Assembly (NCBI GenBank): GCA_002296285.1
Contig: DBHX01000018.1
Coordinates: 28,396-33,840, forward strand
Direction: 5' to 3'
From: a bacterium UBP8_UBA817
GTDB lineage: Bacteria; Margulisbacteria; Marinamargulisbacteria; UBA817
Length of the DNA: 5,445 bases
The position numbers and the translations under genes are program-made. Below are positions 1 through 5,207 of this stretch, piece by piece; position 1 is the stretch's first letter, and every line of letters starts with the position of its first letter. A model generated the notes under the pieces. The model saw only the letters and a list, made by a program, of their open reading frames with translations. It had not been told where the DNA came from and did not search any database.

Positions 1-74
1 GGCGGCATGGCCAAGTGGTAAGGCAGAGGATTGCAAATCCTTTATCCCCAGTTCGAATCTGGGTGCCGCCTCCA
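1..74 (+). tRNA. tRNA-Cys (anticodon GCA), with encoded CCA
   Basis: A full cloverleaf can be drawn by eye. The acceptor stem is 1-7 with 64-70 (seven pairs), the D stem is 10-12 with 22-24, the anticodon stem is 26-30 with 38-42 (one G-U pair), and the T stem is 47-51 with 59-63 around the standard TTCGAAT loop. The anticodon loop 31-37 reads TTGCAAA, which puts GCA at 33-35 and decodes the cysteine codons UGC and UGU. The discriminator base at 71 is U, the known identity base for cysteinyl-tRNA synthetase. CCA follows at 72-74, so the 3' end is encoded in the DNA. The gene begins at the first base of the window, so its promoter and any upstream tRNA genes lie outside. No clear T-rich terminator follows it. 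Confidence 0.97.
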
Positions 75-319
75 ATAATAAAGATGGGCGCCCATGCGAC
101 ACTTTCCCTATTGAAATACTATTTTCATAGCGATTACAATCGCGACAAATATCACCGGCTTCACCCATCATTATTCCTCGCAAAACAACATAGTAAACCT
201 TACTAAATAATATCTCGTAAAAATTTCTCGCCATAAAAAAAATCGTCAAAAAGAATCCATCAATCTTTGTGTGAGCGCACTTAAGCGAATCATTTTAGTT
301 CTAAATAAAATAAAATTGA
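75..319. other. Non-coding spacer with three short inverted repeats
   Basis: This stretch between the tRNA and the phosphatase gene holds no credible gene. It is AT-rich, especially in 205-319. It contains a perfect 12-bp palindrome at 84-95 (ATGGGCGCCCAT), an inverted repeat at 130-143 (GCGATT, 2-nt gap, AATCGC), and another at 191-205 (TAGTAA, 3-nt gap, TTACTA). None is followed by a T run, so they do not look like intrinsic terminators on the plus strand. They could be operators or processing structures, but the sequence does not decide this. Confidence 0.5.
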
Positions 320-370
320 GTGCAGTGTAATAAAACATGGTATTTTCCCTCTCAAAATTACCCAATGATT

Positions 371-379
371 TGGTATAAT
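371..379 (+). promoter_or_regulatory. Candidate extended -10 promoter inside the 5' end of the phosphatase ORF
   Basis: The bases TG-G-TATAAT at 371-379 match the extended -10 consensus perfectly. No good -35 box lies 16-18 bp upstream (351-356 reads CTCAAA), but extended -10 promoters can work without one. Transcription would start about 7 nt downstream, near 386, where an in-frame ATG begins directly before the first membrane helix. The bases also encode Tyr and Asn in the longer reading frame, so chance is possible in such AT-rich DNA. Confidence 0.4.
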
Positions 380-385
380 TATCTT

Positions 386-1384
386 ATGTTGCCAATTTTA
401 ATCATCTCATTGATTTTTTTCATCTTGAATATCGGCTACATTATATTTAATGCCCCCAATTTTTTATACCCGATGACAACCTTTATTTTCTTCATTATTT
501 TTGTCTACAAATACATTGTATCCATTCAAAATCAAGAAGAACGAATGACGGAAGAAATCAACCATAATTTTGTTCAAAACTTGCCCAAACAACGGTTGTT
601 AAATGAACTTAAAATGGCCAAACGTGTTCAACAAGCCCTGTTGTTGGTTGAGAGCCCCAATATTAATGGCATTAACATTGCAAAAAAATGCATCCCTGCG
701 GATAACATTGGTGGCGACTTCTATTCATTTATTTGCAAGGACTTTGACCAGATGTCAGCGCAACATCGCTCCCCCGGCATCGTCAAATATATTCAGAGTG
801 AAAATAAATACTTGGGGGTTGTGATTGGTGACGTTGCAGGGCATGGGGTATCCTCAGCACTTATTATGGCATTGAGTGCTGGATTATTTTCAGAAATCGG
901 AAAGCGGCACTATTCCCCAAAGAAAGTCCTTGAAGCGGCCAATCGAGATCTTATGCGATACATTGAAAATTCACAGGTTACTCATGTCACCGCATTTTAT
1001 GGGGTATTAAATGTCAACACAAATGAATTTCACTATTCTCGTGCGGGGCATCCCAACACATTGTTGCAAAAAAACACCAATGACATTATTGAATTAGAAT
1101 CCAATGGCACATTTCTTGGCATGTTTGATAACATCCAATTTGAAGAAAACTCAATCCAGCTCAACAAAGGGGATCGCCTGTATTTTTATACCGATGGCAT
1201 CACCGAGGCAAAAGGCCCCAATGGTGATCTTTTTGGCGATGAGCGACTCAAGGATTCCATACAAAAGCTAAAACATGAACCGATTGGGACTGTGCTTCAT
1301 CAACTATTTGAAGAAGTTGACCTGTATACCCAATATCAAAAAGCCACCGATGACCGCTCAGTGGTTATTCTTGAATTAGGATAA
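386..1384 (+). CDS. Membrane-anchored PP2C-type (SpoIIE/RsbU-like) serine/threonine phosphatase
   Basis: The C-terminal two thirds is a PP2C phosphatase of the SpoIIE/RsbU class. These enzymes usually dephosphorylate anti-anti-sigma (STAS) proteins in partner-switching signalling. Numbering from the longest frame (GTG at 320), two hydrophobic helices lie at about 23-43 and 49-67. A charged, probably coiled-coil linker covers about 70-110 and includes the KMAKRVQQALL segment typical of this class. The metal-binding motifs follow: GGDFY (Asp133), GDVAGHG (Asp171), FYTDGITEA (Asp292) and DDRSVV (Asp344/345). All metal ligands appear intact, so it should be active. The start is uncertain: GTG 320 directly follows an in-frame stop and has no Shine-Dalgarno, and ATG 365 and ATG 386 also lack one. 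I chose 386 because it directly precedes the first helix and fits the extended -10 box. The stop overlaps the next start by 1 nt (TAATG). No STAS protein, switch kinase or sigma factor is in the window, so the target is unknown. Confidence 0.9.
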   Translation: MLPILIISLIFFILNIGYIIFNAPNFLYPMTTFIFFIIFVYKYIVSIQNQEERMTEEINHNFVQNLPKQRLLNELKMAKRVQQALLLVESPNINGINIAKKCIPADNIGGDFYSFICKDFDQMSAQHRSPGIVKYIQSENKYLGVVIGDVAGHGVSSALIMALSAGLFSEIGKRHYSPKKVLEAANRDLMRYIENSQVTHVTAFYGVLNVNTNEFHYSRAGHPNTLLQKNTNDIIELESNGTFLGMFDNIQFEENSIQLNKGDRLYFYTDGITEAKGPNGDLFGDERLKDSIQKLKHEPIGTVLHQLFEEVDLYTQYQKATDDRSVVILELG

Positions 1385-2061
1385 TGTTTACCGAACACAT
1401 TAAAATGAATCAGCTGGACGTTGCGTCTCAAAAAGTATCATCCAACAATGACATTTGTTTGCTTGAGAAAATTCATACCATTCAATTTGATGAACACCAG
1501 TGGTCCATTCCGGCCACCGCACAACTGAGTGAGTACCTCATTCAAGGGCTCTTATATAATGAGCTGAATATTGCATCTCCAGTTAATATCCGGCTTGATC
1601 AAAATCAAGTGTATCAAGTAACACAGCCCCATGAGATCCCCCATCAATCATTGACCCCATCCCCAATGATCCCCCTTCAGCATCAACACATTATTGATTG
1701 GGTAAAGGCATTTAAATCACAGCAAACACTTTACCATCAAACAGGGGCAACTCACTCCGCAGGCTTCATTAGCAATGATGCTCAAGTCCTGACCGTTGAG
1801 TGTCTAACCCTAAAAACATGCATGCATAAATTGCTTGGCTCAATCATTAAGAAACACACGGAGTATGTCCCAATTTTGCTGATTTCTCACCGAATTCTGT
1901 CTGAGGATGTGTCACTTCTATTAAAATTCCAGCCACAAGTTTTGATCTGCCAGTCGGCCATTAGTGCCAATGCGATAAACATCTTAAAAACTCATCGCAT
2001 TACCACATTTGGATTTTGTCGAAAAAATAAATTCAATCGGTACTCAAATTTTCACTTGTAA
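1384..2061 (+). CDS. Degenerate FdhD-like protein lacking the catalytic CxxC
   Basis: I recognise this 225-aa protein as a diverged relative of FdhD, the sulfurtransferase that carries sulfur from IscS to the molybdenum cofactor of formate dehydrogenase. Family landmarks appear in order: an N-terminal strand-rich part with SIPATAQLSEYLIQGLL (41-57), resembling the family's TP-x-eeLalGfL segment; QTGATHSAGF (119-128) for TGG-x-HxAal; an altered E-x12-G segment (139-152) where FdhD has EDVGRHNA-x-DK; LLISHR (165-170) for the SGR motif; SAISANAINI (191-200) for SAPT-x-lAv; and FGFCRKNKFNRYS (209-221) for vGFlR-x-x-x-fNvYt. The CxxC that carries the persulfide, expected between about 80 and 115, is absent, and no CxxC occurs anywhere. 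The GRHN part of the nucleotide-binding motif is lost. At 225 aa it is somewhat shorter than the roughly 260-280 typical of FdhD. It is translationally coupled to the phosphatase by TAATG, with only a weak AGGA upstream. No formate dehydrogenase gene is nearby. A sulfur-transfer role is unlikely; its real function is unknown. Confidence 0.75.
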   Translation: MFTEHIKMNQLDVASQKVSSNNDICLLEKIHTIQFDEHQWSIPATAQLSEYLIQGLLYNELNIASPVNIRLDQNQVYQVTQPHEIPHQSLTPSPMIPLQHQHIIDWVKAFKSQQTLYHQTGATHSAGFISNDAQVLTVECLTLKTCMHKLLGSIIKKHTEYVPILLISHRILSEDVSLLLKFQPQVLICQSAISANAINILKTHRITTFGFCRKNKFNRYSNFHL

Positions 2062-2064
2062 TTG

Positions 2065-3024
2065 TTAAAAATCAAATCCAACCGATGCAAAGTTATTGGC
2101 ATCATATTCAAAATGATCGCTCTTTTCATAGGCATAATCCAACGATAGTCCCCAAAGGTTTAATCCCACACCCAGAGTGATGGTATTTGAAATATTATCA
2201 AGCACTGAAAACTCTTTATATCCCGCGGATAATGTTAACATATTGAATAAAAAGCTGGGCGTATAATCCAAGCCACCCGACATTAATGAATTCACCCCAT
2301 CAAACTTTAACTGGCCCAGTATGTCCAAATCGCCAAACGGATACGCGGCACTAAAAATAACCTGAAGTGGAAGCGATTCCTCCCCTTTATAGGAATCATC
2401 TTCCGAGTCGCTGTATTCTATTTTTGTAGGAATGAGATTTCTTGCAAATAATGACACATCCAATTCAGAAAAGGAATACATGGCCCCAACATCTAAATTA
2501 TACCCACTGCCTTTATAGGTATGAATTTCATTCATATACCCCACGGCATTCACACCAATATGAAGGGTCTCAGTGATTGAATTCTGATACCCCACCTTAA
2601 TGACTCTATTTTTGTAAGAGAACACACCATCAGCGATGACGATGGCATTTTCACCGGTGCCGCTGAGTTTTGTCTTGATAATGTCATCAACTCCCGCATC
2701 CATGTACCCAAATCCAAACACACCAATATCTGAATTAAACGCCAGGGATACGTTTCTGTAGCTCACTTCATTCATTATCTGAGATGAAAAAACAGATGTA
2801 GAGAGTAGATTTACTTTATGCAGGGATGCTGGGTTTTCAAATATGGCATTGGACCCAACACTAAATCCTTCAATATTACCTCGTCGAATCATCTCTGCCG
2901 ATGAGCCTAAATCGGTGATCATTAAATACGATGCGGCATGAATACTTATGCTTGATAAACAAACGACAAATAACCCCACCATCCATTGTTGAATATGTTT
3001 AATGCATTGACTCTTTAATTTCAT
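2065..3024 (-). CDS. PorV/PorQ-like (UPF0164-type) outer-membrane beta-barrel protein
   Basis: This 319-aa protein starts with a typical signal peptide: basic residues at 2-9, a hydrophobic core at about 14-28, and a likely signal peptidase I cut after Ala30. The mature start resembles the PorV/PorQ family: a Gly-Ser-Ser-Ala-rich segment at 40-60 and then AIFENPASL (60-68), matching the family's NPA-x-L signature. The remainder alternates short polar and aromatic strands with Gly, Asp and Asn turns, as in a transmembrane beta-barrel of the FadL/OmpP1 kind. It ends in Phe-Asp-Phe, and a terminal Phe is the usual BAM recognition signal. In Bacteroidetes PorV works in type IX secretion, but nothing here shows that system, so a transport or assembly role is inference only. 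A GAGG Shine-Dalgarno sits 4 nt before the ATG. It lies 71 nt downstream of the exonuclease gene and may have its own promoter. Its 3' end is 3 nt from that of the convergent FdhD-like gene. Confidence 0.75.
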   Translation of the reverse strand: MKLKSQCIKHIQQWMVGLFVVCLSSISIHAASYLMITDLGSSAEMIRRGNIEGFSVGSNAIFENPASLHKVNLLSTSVFSSQIMNEVSYRNVSLAFNSDIGVFGFGYMDAGVDDIIKTKLSGTGENAIVIADGVFSYKNRVIKVGYQNSITETLHIGVNAVGYMNEIHTYKGSGYNLDVGAMYSFSELDVSLFARNLIPTKIEYSDSEDDSYKGEESLPLQVIFSAAYPFGDLDILGQLKFDGVNSLMSGGLDYTPSFLFNMLTLSAGYKEFSVLDNISNTITLGVGLNLWGLSLDYAYEKSDHFEYDANNFASVGFDF

Positions 3025-3028
3025 AAAA

Positions 3029-3032
3029 CCTC
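3029..3032 (-). promoter_or_regulatory. Shine-Dalgarno site of the PorV/PorQ-like gene
   Basis: On the minus strand GAGG lies 4 nt before the ATG at 3024-3022. This supports the chosen start, which also gives a clean signal peptide. The ACCT at 3043-3046 could pair with the AGGT of this site to form a weak 4-bp hairpin, too weak to claim regulation. Confidence 0.6.
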
Positions 3033-3095
3033 ACAGCCCCTTTTTAGGTGTCTGTTAAGGTTATGCCCACTTTTAAATGAGTTTAAACATCAAAT

Positions 3096-4031
3096 TTAAG
3101 ATTGAATAAAATCAGGAAATTGAGCCATAATTTTTTTGGAAATGTCAATGTAACGATCCATTGGCTCAAATGGAACATTATCATCGTCCTTATCATAGAT
3201 GTAAAATAAGGATTTGGTAACCACCGCATCGGCCAATGCTCGATGCGCATTCTCATGACCGATGTGATACTTCTTACTCAAAGCGCCCAAGGATCGCTTT
3301 CCTTCCTCCTTTGTTTTTGCCCACTTTAAGGTGCACAGCACTTGACTAAAGGGCACATCAAACTGGTGACGCATTAAACTGGTCACCAACCAAGGCACAT
3401 CAAATTGGGCATTATGAGCGATGATTTGAGCACTTCCACAAAATTCCATAAATGCCTGCAACACCTCTTTTAATGAAGGGGCATTCTTCACCATCTCATT
3501 ATCAATCCCCGTAATCTGTGTAATTAGTGGTTTAATATCGGTTACCGGCTTTACGAGCTCTTGAAAAAAATATTCCTGCCCATTTCTATCAACTTTGCAC
3601 GCGCCAACCTCAATAATGGACTCATTTCCAATCTCTAAACCCGTGGTTTCAAAGTCTAAGAATACCAAGTCATGTGACGGAACCTCAACTTCAAATAATT
3701 GGGTTTGGTTACCGCATGTTGGAAAATTAAAACATCGTGGCTGAATATTGGCCTCAATTTTTGAAAGCGTTGGGCGATTGCAATATTGACACAAATGATC
3801 CGTGTCTACCTTCAAACGATTTTGTATAATATATTTTAATTGCTCTTCAGTTTGCTCCATTTGACAATGTGCACACACCATTTTGTCCCCATCAACGGAT
3901 AATTTACCAACCCCACAATAAGCACATAGTATATCGAGAGAGAATTCACAATTGGTGCAATTTAACTGATGATTCGAAATCTGAATGGACCGAAATGATT
4001 TACATTGTGGACAATTCGCAATTTTCACCAT
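3096..4031 (-). CDS. DEDDh 3'-5' exonuclease (DnaQ fold) with N-terminal zinc ribbons
   Basis: The C-terminal half (about 120-285) is a complete DnaQ-fold exonuclease: LDFETTG (catalytic Asp126 and Glu128), QITGI (172-176), AHNAQFD (205-211, catalytic Asp211) and HRALADA (263-269, His263 and Asp268, the DEDDh arrangement). All five catalytic residues are present, so it should degrade DNA or RNA from the 3' end with two metal ions. The first 110 residues carry three zinc-binding modules: C7/C10/C25/C28, C36/C39/C53/C56, and C81/C84/C100/C106. The third has the spacing and FNFPTC context of the zinc fingers at the C-terminus of type IA topoisomerases. At 311 aa it is longer than a bare epsilon-type exonuclease because of this region. 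The start codon overlaps the dcd stop by 1 nt (TAATG) with no Shine-Dalgarno, so translation is probably coupled. The substrate is unknown; the zinc ribbons suggest nucleic-acid or protein docking. It is not clearly the replicative proofreading subunit. Confidence 0.88.
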   Translation of the reverse strand: MVKIANCPQCKSFRSIQISNHQLNCTNCEFSLDILCAYCGVGKLSVDGDKMVCAHCQMEQTEEQLKYIIQNRLKVDTDHLCQYCNRPTLSKIEANIQPRCFNFPTCGNQTQLFEVEVPSHDLVFLDFETTGLEIGNESIIEVGACKVDRNGQEYFFQELVKPVTDIKPLITQITGIDNEMVKNAPSLKEVLQAFMEFCGSAQIIAHNAQFDVPWLVTSLMRHQFDVPFSQVLCTLKWAKTKEEGKRSLGALSKKYHIGHENAHRALADAVVTKSLFYIYDKDDDNVPFEPMDRYIDISKKIMAQFPDFIQS

Positions 4032-4573
4032 TATTTTTGGCTTAATTCATAATCGTTTCGAATAAAACTTCCAACGGATTGAGATTGCTTGTAATACTTT
4101 CCTCGATACGGCCGCTCGGATGTTTTATCCATTAAACAAAAAACCAGCTGACAAATTCGCCGACCAGAACTTAACACAATGGGCAATGAGTTGGCATTAA
4201 ATAACTCCAACGTAATACGCCCTTCGAACCCGGCATCCACCCAACCCGCATTTTGAATAAATAATCCCATGCGACCAATGGAGCTTCGCCCCTCGACAAA
4301 CGCGGTAATATGATTGGGCAACTTGATGTATTCATTGGTGGTTGCCAATAAAAATGATTGAGGTGCAATCACAATTCGCTCAGATTCAATGTCCGTGTAT
4401 TTTATTTCACCATCAAAATCCAAATGGGTTCTTTCGGAATCATCCACCTTTAAAAAATGCGTCCCCAAGGTACAGTCCACGGATGCTGGCTGAATTTGCG
4501 CATCCGTTACCGGTGAAATCTCAAGCTCATTTTTACTCATTAATTCACGTATTGTTCCATCCGATAATATCAT
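4031..4573 (-). CDS. dcd: dCTP deaminase, probably the bifunctional dUMP-forming type
   Basis: This 180-aa enzyme of the dCTP deaminase/dUTPase trimer family converts dCTP to dUTP and, in bifunctional members, on to dUMP, the precursor of dTMP. Conserved motifs are QIQPASVD (26-33), EGRSSIGRMGL (94-104, with the Ser and Arg of the active site), the AGWVDAGFEGRITLELFN segment with catalytic Glu123, and the RRICQLVF core (138-145) with conserved Gln142. The C-terminal GKY (158-160) and following tail are expected to close over the nucleotide. The overall sequence, including FIQNAGW and LFNAN, closely recalls the Bacillus halodurans enzyme, which is reported to be a bifunctional deaminase/dUTPase; this likeness is from memory. 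The ATG overlaps the def stop by 4 nt and is preceded by a strong GGAGG site. Full family length; no missing residue seen. Confidence 0.94.
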   Translation of the reverse strand: MILSDGTIRELMSKNELEISPVTDAQIQPASVDCTLGTHFLKVDDSERTHLDFDGEIKYTDIESERIVIAPQSFLLATTNEYIKLPNHITAFVEGRSSIGRMGLFIQNAGWVDAGFEGRITLELFNANSLPIVLSSGRRICQLVFCLMDKTSERPYRGKYYKQSQSVGSFIRNDYELSQK

Positions 4574-5097
4574 TCATCATCCTCCATCATTTTCATATAA
4601 GTTGCATCCGTAATTAAATGTTCTTTTAAATTTTCAATTCGATCAATAAATACCGTTCCAATTAAATGGTCAAATTCATGCAAGAAAATTCGAGCCGTAA
4701 AATCCTTGTAACGTTCTGATCGAACTTCGCCATGCATGTTGGTGTATTCAATGGTAATGTCACAATGCCTTGGCACCAACCCTCGAATCCCAGGAATGCT
4801 CAAACACCCCTCCCATTCATGGGTCACCGGCACTTTATGTTGTATGATTTTTGGATTCATCACCACCACGCCTGTTTTAATGGTATCGTAAGGTGGGCGA
4901 AGCTCTTGATTGGGTGCCACAATAAATATTTGCTTTGGAACACCAATTTGGGGCGCGGCGATTCCAATACCTCGCTGTTCTTCCAATGTTTGCATCATGC
5001 GCTCAATAATCGCACTTGTTTCGGGAGAAAAAATATCCTCCACCGGATTGGCCACTTGCCTCAACACTGGATCACCCAATTCAACCATAAACGACAT
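4570..5097 (-). CDS. def: Peptide deformylase
   Basis: This metalloenzyme removes the formyl group from the N-terminal methionine of new proteins at the ribosome exit. All three family motifs are present (numbering from the longest frame, ATG 5106): GIGIAAPQIG (46-55), EGCLSIPG (99-106, Cys101 as metal ligand) and HEFDH (143-147, metal ligands His143 and His147, catalytic Glu144). The N-terminal segment ELGDPVLRQVANPV is typical. Three in-frame ATGs (5106, 5097, 5088) compete and none has a Shine-Dalgarno. I chose 5097 because it leaves seven residues before GDPVLR, usual for the family, and because the likely -10 box overlaps the 5106 codon; 5106 would add three residues. The end overlaps dcd by 4 nt (ATGA). 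A methionyl-tRNA formyltransferase gene, often found beside def, is not present in this window. Confidence 0.95.
   Translation of the reverse strand: MSFMVELGDPVLRQVANPVEDIFSPETSAIIERMMQTLEEQRGIGIAAPQIGVPKQIFIVAPNQELRPPYDTIKTGVVVMNPKIIQHKVPVTHEWEGCLSIPGIRGLVPRHCDITIEYTNMHGEVRSERYKDFTARIFLHEFDHLIGTVFIDRIENLKEHLITDATYMKMMEDDE
4581..4586 (-). promoter_or_regulatory. Shine-Dalgarno site of dcd, inside the end of def
   Basis: The minus strand reads GGAGG about 7 nt before the dcd ATG (4573-4571), at near-ideal spacing. It is the strongest ribosome-binding site in the window and fixes the dcd start. It lies within the last codons of def, which end Met-Met-Glu-Asp-Asp-Glu. Confidence 0.8.
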
Positions 5098-5104
5098 GCC
5101 ATTC

Positions 5105-5133
5105 ATAATACGGTGGTTTGATTTTTTTGAAAA
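5105..5133 (-). promoter_or_regulatory. Probable sigma70-type promoter of the def-dcd-exonuclease operon
   Basis: On the minus strand TTTTCA (5133-5128, 4 of 6 to consensus) and TATTAT (5110-5105, 5 of 6) are separated by exactly 17 bp. Transcription would start near 5098, just before the in-frame ATG at 5097. It lies immediately downstream of the lpxB terminator, where a new promoter would be needed. Confidence 0.5.
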
Positions 5134-5142
5134 GCGCTCACC

Positions 5143-5173
5143 AAAAAAAACGCCAGGGCAACCGGCCCTGGCG
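5143..5173 (-). terminator. Intrinsic terminator after lpxB
   Basis: A perfect 9-bp GC-rich stem pairs 5151-5159 with 5165-5173 around a 5-nt loop. On the minus strand it is followed directly by eight T residues (5150-5143). This is a textbook rho-independent terminator for leftward transcription leaving lpxB, 34 nt past its stop codon. The plus-strand side has only a short AATTT, so it is effectively one-directional. It separates lpxB from the def operon. Confidence 0.95.
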
Positions 5174-5207
5174 AATTTCCCCGATCTATGTTTTAGACGG
5201 AATGAAC

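Noticed and set aside
84..95. The 12-bp palindrome as terminator of the tRNA
   Set aside because: It has no loop unless the stem is cut to about four pairs, and no T run follows on the plus strand.
15..206. A 63-codon plus-strand open frame
   Set aside because: It overlaps most of the tRNA-Cys gene, has no ribosome-binding site and no protein-like composition.
1384..2061. Naming the gene fdhD and assigning formate dehydrogenase maturation
   Set aside because: The sulfur-carrying CxxC and the GRHN motif are missing and no formate dehydrogenase gene is visible.
3690..3800. A topoisomerase I fragment fused into the exonuclease
   Set aside because: Only the zinc-finger pattern is shared; no topoisomerase catalytic region exists nearby and the frame is continuous with the exonuclease.
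3096..4031. DNA polymerase III epsilon subunit (dnaQ)
   Set aside because: The long zinc-ribbon N-terminus and the def-dcd context do not fit the replicative proofreading subunit, although the catalytic fold is the same.
4342..4617. A 91-codon plus-strand frame over dcd and the end of def
   Set aside because: It lies antisense to dcd and def, whose motifs are intact, and it shows no domain or ribosome-binding site.
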